Assembly (NCBI GenBank): GCA_003486285.1
Contig: DNGH01000160.1
Location: 484 to 17,005 of the forward strand
Source: Actinomycetota bacterium
Lineage (GTDB): Bacteria; Actinomycetota; Acidimicrobiia; Spongiisociales; UBA11373
DNA length: 16,522 nucleotides
Direction: 5' to 3'
A program made the position numbers and the translations under genes. Below are positions 12,669 to 16,522 of this stretch, in pieces. The stretch's first letter is position 1. Every line of letters begins with the position of its first letter. The notes below the pieces were generated by a model that was given only the letters and a program-made list of their open reading frames with translations, made no database searches and was not told where the DNA came from.

Positions 12669-13753
12669 TCGAAGGTGAGCGTTGCGATGTCGGGAAGGAT
12701 CGACACCCAGGGGACGCCGGGGGGCACTACCGCCACGGACCCATCGTCGGAGATCAGCCGGAACGGCTCATTGCTGCTGTCCCGCTCCCATGTGCCGACC
12801 CATACCACTCCGTAGGCGAACACTCGCGCCCGGCCCGAACCAACGGTATCGGTCGCCGGCACCGGGGTTCCTTGCACTCCCGACGGCGGCGTCGCGGTGT
12901 AGGCCCGCCCGGTGAGGGTCACCAGCACATCGGCGCTGATCTGGCCCTCGCTCCCGTCCTCGGCCCGCCAGAGATGCGGCGTGGTGCCATTGAAGCGCAG
13001 GTACTTCCCGTCCTCGTACACCCAGCGCACCACGGTGGCGGTCGACCACCGGATGGTGATCTCGGTGGCGGTCTCGTCGGGGAACTCCCAGATCCCGATG
13101 TCGTAGAGCCACCGCGGCGGGTCGTCGTCGTAGCCGCGCTGATCGGACACCGTGCGGAAAGTGCTGGTGTCGCCGTACAGGTTCTGCGGCGCCACGCGGC
13201 TGGAGATGCGGAACATGGCGCTCTCACCGATCAGCCGGATCGACCTCGCGGCGAACAGGTCCCGGACCCAGGGCTGGCCCCCGGAGTAGGCCAGAGGCAC
13301 GTCGAGCCATGGGATCAGGGTGGATTCGGTGGGACGGATCGAGCGGATCGGCCCGATGTAGTCGGTGTCGTTGTCGTGGAACACTGCGATGAACCGGGTG
13401 AATCCAGCCTCCACCAGGATCTCGATCATCCCGTCGGCGTCCTGGATGCCCGATTGGGGGCGAGCCTCGGGATGGTTGTCGACTTTGACGGCGATGCCCC
13501 TGCGGTCGAGCAGGGTTTCCAGTGCAGGGTGAAGGCCGTTGATCGGGGACCGGAAGCCCTCGGGGAGGGTCGTCACCACCGGCCCGCTCGGCAGGGTCGT
13601 CGTGGTCGTTGTCGTGGTGGATGTCGTCGTGGTGGTGCTTGTGGTGCTGATCGTGGTGCTGGTCGTGGTGGATGTGGTCGTGGTTGGAGCGGCGCCGCCA
13701 GAGCAGGACGCCACCACCATGCACACGCCGAGGACGAGGAGAATCCGCCGCAT
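12665..13753 (-). CDS. DUF3048 (YerB-like) lipoprotein with Thr/Ser tether
   Basis: A 362-residue protein: signal peptide with lipobox VASC (lipidated Cys17), an almost pure Thr/Ser tether at residues 24-53 and a DUF3048 domain from about 62. Typical features are INGLHPALETLLDRRGIAVKVDNHPEARPQ-like text broken here into INGLHP, AVKVDNHPEARPQSG and FHDNDTDYIGPIRSIRPT, then SGGQPWVRD, and a C-terminal half with TVVRWVYEDGKYLRFNG. The function of this family is unknown; Bacillus YerB is a lipoprotein. The ATG has TAGCCT 7 nt upstream and no Shine-Dalgarno. The downstream amidase overlaps by 4 nt. The tether is encoded by a near-perfect Thr-codon repeat at 13595-13684. Confidence 0.87.
   Translation of the reverse strand: MRRILLVLGVCMVVASCSGGAAPTTTTSTTTSTTISTTSTTTTTSTTTTTTTTLPSGPVVTTLPEGFRSPINGLHPALETLLDRRGIAVKVDNHPEARPQSGIQDADGMIEILVEAGFTRFIAVFHDNDTDYIGPIRSIRPTESTLIPWLDVPLAYSGGQPWVRDLFAARSIRLIGESAMFRISSRVAPQNLYGDTSTFRTVSDQRGYDDDPPRWLYDIGIWEFPDETATEITIRWSTATVVRWVYEDGKYLRFNGTTPHLWRAEDGSEGQISADVLVTLTGRAYTATPPSGVQGTPVPATDTVGSGRARVFAYGVVWVGTWERDSSNEPFRLISDDGSVAVVPPGVPWVSILPDIATLTFE
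13595..13684. repeat. Trinucleotide-type tract coding the Thr/Ser tether
   Basis: Thirty consecutive codons are nearly all Thr (ACC, ACG, ACA) with scattered Ser and one Ile, giving a GTGGTCGTG-like pattern on the plus strand. Such tracts can gain or lose codons by slippage, changing tether length without breaking the frame. A looser tract of the same kind codes residues 19-54 of the CapA-like lipoprotein (4400-4507). Confidence 0.7.
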
Positions 13754-13760
13754 CGCGGGC

Positions 13761-13766
13761 AGGCTA
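13761..13766 (-). promoter_or_regulatory. Putative -10 element for the DUF3048 gene
   Basis: TAGCCT on the minus strand ends 7 nt before the ATG at 13753; leaderless arrangement with no Shine-Dalgarno. It sits in the 53-nt gap after sodX, so DUF3048 and the amidase may be transcribed apart from sodX. Confidence 0.38.
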
Positions 13767-13806
13767 GCGGGGCCCCGGCCTGCTTGATCCGGGCGGTGGT
13801 GACCGA

Positions 13807-14136
13807 TCACAGGGGCCGCAGCGGGCGGGGGTGGTAGACCAGGACGAGGCGGGCGAGGACGGCCCCCGCAGGCACGGAACCGAAGTGACGGCTGTCCACA
13901 CTCCGCCCCGGGTTGTCGCCGGCGAGGACGACGCCGTCCGAGTCGCGTTCCACCACGCGCTTGACGAGGCGGAACCCGGGACGCCCCGGGTGATCGACGA
14001 CGACGACGTCGCCGACGTCGACCGACCCGGGGTCGCGTACGCCCAGCACCCAGTCGCCGGGTTGCAGCACCGGGATCATGCTCTCTTCGGCGACCTCGTA
14101 GCGGGTGAGGCGGAACCGCAGTGCGGCGCCGCACAC
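13807..14136 (-). CDS. sodX: Nickel-type superoxide dismutase maturation protease (S24/S26-like)
   Basis: With the GTG start the protein has 109 residues. The signal-peptidase-like dyad is visible: S19 in VAEESMIPVLQPGDWVL and K59 in RLVKRVV, with the box LAGDNPGRSVDSRHFGSV further on, as in type I signal peptidase and LexA-like folds. SodX is thought to remove the SodN leader so that His1 becomes free for nickel. The gene is divergent from sodN, the arrangement expected for this pair. The start is uncertain: the frame stays open upstream across the intergenic region and into sodN, and no Shine-Dalgarno was seen, but the GTG places the Ser motif near the N-terminus as in the family. It lacks a clear membrane segment. 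Confidence 0.85.
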   Translation of the reverse strand: MCGAALRFRLTRYEVAEESMIPVLQPGDWVLGVRDPGSVDVGDVVVVDHPGRPGFRLVKRVVERDSDGVVLAGDNPGRSVDSRHFGSVPAGAVLARLVLVYHPRPLRPL

Positions 14137-14197
14137 CGTGAGGATGGCACTCGACTTGGACTGCGTTTCGGCTCTCCGCTGGCGAGGCGAGCGAGTG

Positions 14198-14203
14198 TAG
14201 GGT
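14198..14203 (+). promoter_or_regulatory. Putative -10 element of sodN
   Basis: TAGGGT lies 15 nt before the GAGGAG Shine-Dalgarno, giving a predicted leader of about 20-25 nt. No -35 was recognised and no obvious operator palindrome was seen for a nickel-responsive regulator such as Nur. Confidence 0.3.
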
Positions 14204-14217
14204 GAGGCTCCAGAGAC

Positions 14218-14223
14218 GAGGAG
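14218..14223 (+). promoter_or_regulatory. Ribosome binding site that decides the sodN start
   Basis: GAGGAG directly abuts the first ATG (14224), too close to serve it, but lies 9 nt before the in-frame GTG at 14233. The same 9-nt spacing is seen for korA and the M23 gene. Confidence 0.5.
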
Positions 14224-14232
14224 ATGAGCCAC

Positions 14233-14613
14233 GTGTTTCGACCGAAGCAGATCGTCCATGCGCATTGCGACCTGATGTGCGGCGTCTACGACCCGGCCCA
14301 GGCGCGGATCGAAGCGGAGTCGGTGAAGGCGATCATGCAGAAGTACCAGGACTCCACCGACGAGGTGTTCCGGCAGCGCTGTGTGATCATCAAGGAACAG
14401 CGCGCCGAGATGGTCAAGCACCACCTCTGGGTGCTGTGGACCGACTACTTCAAGCCCCCGCACGTGGAGAAGTTCCCTCACCTGCACGACCTGTTCTGGC
14501 GGGCAGCCAAGAAGGCGGGCGATGCCAAGAAGTCCATGGATCCGGCCGTCGGTGACGAGTTGCTGGCCCTGATCGCCGAGATCGCCGACGTGTTCCAGAA
14601 GACGAAGGCGTGA
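14233..14613 (+). CDS. sodN: Nickel-containing superoxide dismutase, precursor
   Basis: The protein (126 residues from GTG 14233; 129 from ATG 14224) aligns along its whole length with SodN: GVYDPAQARIEAESVKAI, VIIKEQRAEMVKHHLWVLW and DYFKPPHVEKFP are family hallmarks. It disproportionates superoxide using one Ni per subunit in a cytoplasmic hexamer. A leader ending IVHA precedes the nickel hook HCDLMCGVY; cleavage before His would give mature His1, Cys2, Cys6 and Tyr9. The usual motif is HCxxPCGxY, so mature residue 5 is Met (codon 14275-14277) instead of Pro. The start at 14233 is favoured by Shine-Dalgarno spacing. The maturation protease gene sodX is divergent. A heptad array begins 10 nt after the stop. 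Confidence 0.95.
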   Translation: MFRPKQIVHAHCDLMCGVYDPAQARIEAESVKAIMQKYQDSTDEVFRQRCVIIKEQRAEMVKHHLWVLWTDYFKPPHVEKFPHLHDLFWRAAKKAGDAKKSMDPAVGDELLALIAEIADVFQKTKA

Positions 14614-14623
14614 CCGTGTCTCA

Positions 14624-14654
14624 AGCCGACAGCTGACAGCTCACAGCCGACAGC
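14624..14654. repeat. Short heptad array after sodN
   Basis: AGCCGAC, AGCTGAC, AGCTCAC, AGCCGAC and a partial AGC lie in one 7-nt register. A single inverse match, GCTGTCA at 14768-14774, coincides with the stop codon of murJ at the other end of this 158-nt convergent gap, so a minimal paired arrangement is possible. Confidence 0.7.
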
Positions 14655-14663
14655 AAGAACGGT

Positions 14664-14755
14664 CCCCTTCGCGTAGGATCTGGGTGCCGAACGCTCAGCC
14701 GTACGGCGACTCGAAGGGGCGACCCCGGGAGGGAGCGGCACTCTGGAGCCGCTCC
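14664..14755. terminator. Structured convergent region with terminator-like hairpin (sodN/murJ)
   Basis: The clearest stem is GGAGCGGC (14732-14739) with GCCGCTCC (14748-14755), 8 bp around an 8-nt loop, followed on the plus strand by TTCTC. Upstream, CGAAGGGG (14712-14719) can pair either with CCCCTTCG (14664-14671), closing a 40-nt interior that contains GCCGTACGGC, or through its GGGG with CCCC (14723-14726). It probably stops transcripts from both sodN and murJ. The competing stems would also fit a regulatory RNA, but no plus-strand gene follows. Confidence 0.45.
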
Positions 14756-14771
14756 TTCTCGCGTCCTGCTG

Positions 14772-16319
14772 TCAACGCCGTTTCAGGTCGCGCCGCACCC
14801 AGGGGGGTCCCAGGGCGATGACCACTGCGACGGCTCCGGCCAGTGCGACGACCACGGCATCGGCCAGCCATCCCGCAGCGAGGCGCCCGGCGAGCCAATT
14901 GCTGAGCCCGAACGCCGCCACGCACCCCACGGCGGCGACGGGAAGGACGCGGAGGCCCGTGGCCGCGACGGGACGCGCCTCGGCGGTGCCGGTGCGGCGG
15001 TACCAGAGGACCGCCAGGGCTGCGGTGTACAGCGTGATGGCCAGACTCGACGCCAGGGCGAGGCCGTCCACACCCATGGCCTCGTCGAGCAGCCAGTAGA
15101 TCGGCACGGCAGCCACGGTGGCCAGAGTCCCAACCACCACCGGGGCCCACATCTCCTCCCGGGCATAGAAGCCCCGCGCCAGGATCTGTTGGATCCCCCA
15201 CATCGGGACCCCGATGGCGAAGAACACCACCGCACCGGCGGTGGCCACGGTGTCGGCGGCGTCGAACGACCCCCGCTCGTAGAGCAGCCGAACCAAGGGT
15301 TGCGACAGCGCCATCAGCGCGGCGGCGGCGGCGAGGCTCAGCGCCAACACGTACCGCAGCGCCTGGCCCACTGCCCGCGAGAGTTCCGAGTACTTCCCCT
15401 CGGCGGCAAGCCGCGCCAGGAAGGGATAGGTGGCGACCCCGGCGGCCTGGGCGATCACCCCCACGGGCACCAGCATCGTCTGGCGTCCAAAGGTGAGCCA
15501 GGAGACCCCGCCGTCGGCGTGGAGCGAGCCAAAGGTCCGTCCCAGCTGCTCGTCGAACACGACCAGCGACTGCCCCAACATGAGCGGCACGGCGAGGGCG
15601 AAGTAGCGCCGCACCGCGGGATGCCGGCGAATCCGCTCCCCGGGCAGGCGTAGCCCCTCCCGCCAGGCCCCCCAGGCCTGCAGGGCGAAGATCCCGAGGA
15701 CGGCGCCGGCGAGGGCACCCCAGGCGAACCCGGTCGCCGACGGATCGTCCCGGCCGAAGCCACCGAGCAGACCGCCGGCGATGATCGCCAGGTTGTAGAC
15801 GATGGGCCCCAGGGTGGGGATGAGGAACTTCTCCCGGGCGAACTGCCAGGCGGTGAGCAACTGGCCGAGGACGAAGAAGATCTGGGCGGGAAGCACGATC
15901 CGCGTCAAACGTCCCGCCTCGGCCACCTGGGCCTCGGTGAAGCCCGGCTCGACGATGCGCAGCAGCGGCTCGACCAGCGGCATGGCCACGATCACCAGGA
16001 GGACGATGCCGATCGTCAGCGGGCGGGCGATCGCCCAGAACGCCTGCCGGGCGTCGGCCTCGTCGCCGGCGGCGAACCGCCGCGTCAGCAACGGAATCAG
16101 GGTGATCGCCATGTAGGCGCCGGCCAGCAGGTAGTTGAGCAGGTCGGGGATGAGGAAGGCGACGAAGTATTCGTCGCCGGTGGAGCCCGCACCGAGCATC
16201 CAGGCGAACACCACCTGACGCACCAAGCCGAGCAGCCGCGAGACGAGCACGCCACCGGCGACGATCGCCGCAGCCACTCCCATCCGGTGATAGAGCCCAC
16301 GGCGCGACGGAGGGGTCAT
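14772..16319 (-). CDS. murJ: Lipid II flippase MurJ (MviN)
   Basis: A 515-residue polytopic protein of the MOP exporter superfamily, with hydrophobic segments throughout consistent with about 14 helices. Family-typical text includes SRLLGLVRQVVFAWMLG, DEYFVAFLIPDLLNYLLAGA, NLAIIAGG, PLMLGQSLVVFDEQLGRTFG, LLYERGSFDA and RGFYAREEMWAPV. MurJ moves lipid II from the cytoplasmic to the outer face of the membrane for peptidoglycan synthesis. The length is normal and there is no C-terminal kinase-like extension as in mycobacterial MviN. The ATG has TAGCGT 8 nt upstream and no Shine-Dalgarno. Its stop TGA falls in a TGACAGC heptad. It converges on sodN. Confidence 0.94.
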   Translation of the reverse strand: MTPPSRRGLYHRMGVAAAIVAGGVLVSRLLGLVRQVVFAWMLGAGSTGDEYFVAFLIPDLLNYLLAGAYMAITLIPLLTRRFAAGDEADARQAFWAIARPLTIGIVLLVIVAMPLVEPLLRIVEPGFTEAQVAEAGRLTRIVLPAQIFFVLGQLLTAWQFAREKFLIPTLGPIVYNLAIIAGGLLGGFGRDDPSATGFAWGALAGAVLGIFALQAWGAWREGLRLPGERIRRHPAVRRYFALAVPLMLGQSLVVFDEQLGRTFGSLHADGGVSWLTFGRQTMLVPVGVIAQAAGVATYPFLARLAAEGKYSELSRAVGQALRYVLALSLAAAAALMALSQPLVRLLYERGSFDAADTVATAGAVVFFAIGVPMWGIQQILARGFYAREEMWAPVVVGTLATVAAVPIYWLLDEAMGVDGLALASSLAITLYTAALAVLWYRRTGTAEARPVAATGLRVLPVAAVGCVAAFGLSNWLAGRLAAGWLADAVVVALAGAVAVVIALGPPWVRRDLKRR

Positions 16320-16327
16320 GCCGCGAG

Positions 16328-16333
16328 ACGCTA
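16328..16333 (-). promoter_or_regulatory. Putative -10 element for murJ
   Basis: TAGCGT on the minus strand ends 8 nt before the ATG at 16319; leaderless arrangement. It is the same hexamer as before the acetyltransferase gene at 738. A heptad array starts 4 nt further upstream, where a -35 would be expected. Confidence 0.4.
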
Positions 16334-16336
16334 GAC

Positions 16337-16448
16337 GGGTGCCCGGTGCCGGGTGTCAGGTACCGGGTGCCAGGTCACAGGTATCAGGTGTCAGGTCACA
16401 GGTGTCAGGCAGCGAGTGGCAGGTGGCGGGGCGTAGGTGTCAGTTGCA
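16337..16448. repeat. Heptad array upstream of murJ
   Basis: Sixteen consecutive 7-nt units in one register, starting GGGTGCC, CGGTGCC, GGGTGTC, AGGTACC, GGGTGCC, AGGTCAC, AGGTATC, AGGTGTC, AGGTCAC, AGGTGTC. The shared core is GGTNNC, close to the GGTGTCA family at 6828-6919. The window ends in CCTGATACC (16514-16522), the exact inverse of GGTATCAGG at 16380-16388, so a second inverted arm appears to begin at the edge. Confidence 0.85.
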
Positions 16449-16460
16449 GGTGCCTCGACG

Positions 16461-16495
16461 CGAGCGAGCGGACGGTTGACCCGTCCGCCCGCTCG
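16461..16495. terminator. Strong hairpin between the arms of the last heptad array
   Basis: A 15-bp stem with one mismatch (16461-16475 with 16481-16495) closes a TTGAC loop; the centre is GCGGACGG against CCGTCCGC. There is no clear T-run on either strand. It lies between the heptad array and its inverse match at the window edge, and could be a terminator of the neighbouring gene outside the window or a structural core of the repeat element. Confidence 0.5.
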
Positions 16496-16522
16496 AACTC
16501 ACTCCGCTCCGGACCTGATACC

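Noticed and set aside
14137..14487. Longer SodX starting at an ATG inside sodN.
   Set aside because: It would be antisense to the N-terminal part of sodN and cross the divergent promoter region; family members have the Ser motif close to the N-terminus.
14664..14755. Complete c-di-AMP (ydaO) riboswitch.
   Set aside because: Only a short, loose resemblance to the 3' half is visible; the 5' half is missing and no plus-strand gene follows.

Overview
The window comes from a high-GC genome that reads as an actinobacterium, most likely of the Acidimicrobiia type or a related uncultured lineage. Supporting signs are the nickel superoxide dismutase with its SodX protease, a KorA (gamma-alpha fusion)/KorB 2-oxoacid:ferredoxin oxidoreductase, a DUF402 protein, an MshB/Mca-like deacetylase, lipoproteins with long Thr-rich tethers, many GTG starts, and a recurrent TAnnnT hexamer 6-8 nt upstream of start codons that lack a Shine-Dalgarno sequence (leaderless-type promoters). 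This lineage call is inference; no rRNA or tRNA is present to confirm it.

Layout. 1-698 (+): end of the ATP synthase operon, the atpD 3' end (with the DELSEED motif) and a short atpC. 738-1181 (+): an ArsN2-like GNAT acetyltransferase, converging on an SRPBCC protein (1178-1606, -) with both stop codons in one CTAG. 1730-4561 (-): a small lipoprotein overlapping an M23 peptidase with two peptidoglycan-binding domains, then a CapA-like lipoprotein. 4612-5433 (+): PIG-L/MshB-type deacetylase. 5441-5950 (-): small lipoprotein, divergent from a SAM methyltransferase (6004-6828, +). 6885-8104 (-): seven-helix membrane protein and DUF402 protein. 8289-11191 (-): korB and korA. 11304-13753 (-): amidase overlapping a DUF3048/YerB-like lipoprotein. 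13807-14613: divergent sodX and sodN. 14772-16319 (-): murJ. Cell-envelope functions dominate (MurJ, M23, CapA, DUF3048, PIG-L, four predicted lipoproteins), beside energy metabolism (ATP synthase, Kor) and superoxide defence.

The most unusual content is intergenic. Six gaps hold arrays of short units in a strict 7-nt register whose unit sequence drifts within and between arrays (AGTCTCC, GACTGGT, TTACCGG, TCGCCCG, TGACCGC, GGTGTCA, AGCCGAC and others). Three of them (atpD-atpC, 6828-6919, 8127-8290) are two arms in inverted orientation around a short spacer, and the array at the right edge looks like the start of a fourth. The arrays abut stop codons closely: they supply the stop codon and last ten codons of the membrane-protein gene, reach into the korB stop codon, and touch the methyltransferase stop. 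Heptanucleotide tandem repeats (STRR) are known from filamentous cyanobacteria; a drifting, paired, stop-codon-hugging form in an actinobacterium is the best candidate here for something undescribed.

No intergenic stretch exceeds 300 bases. No tRNA, rRNA, insertion sequence or CRISPR array was recognised.
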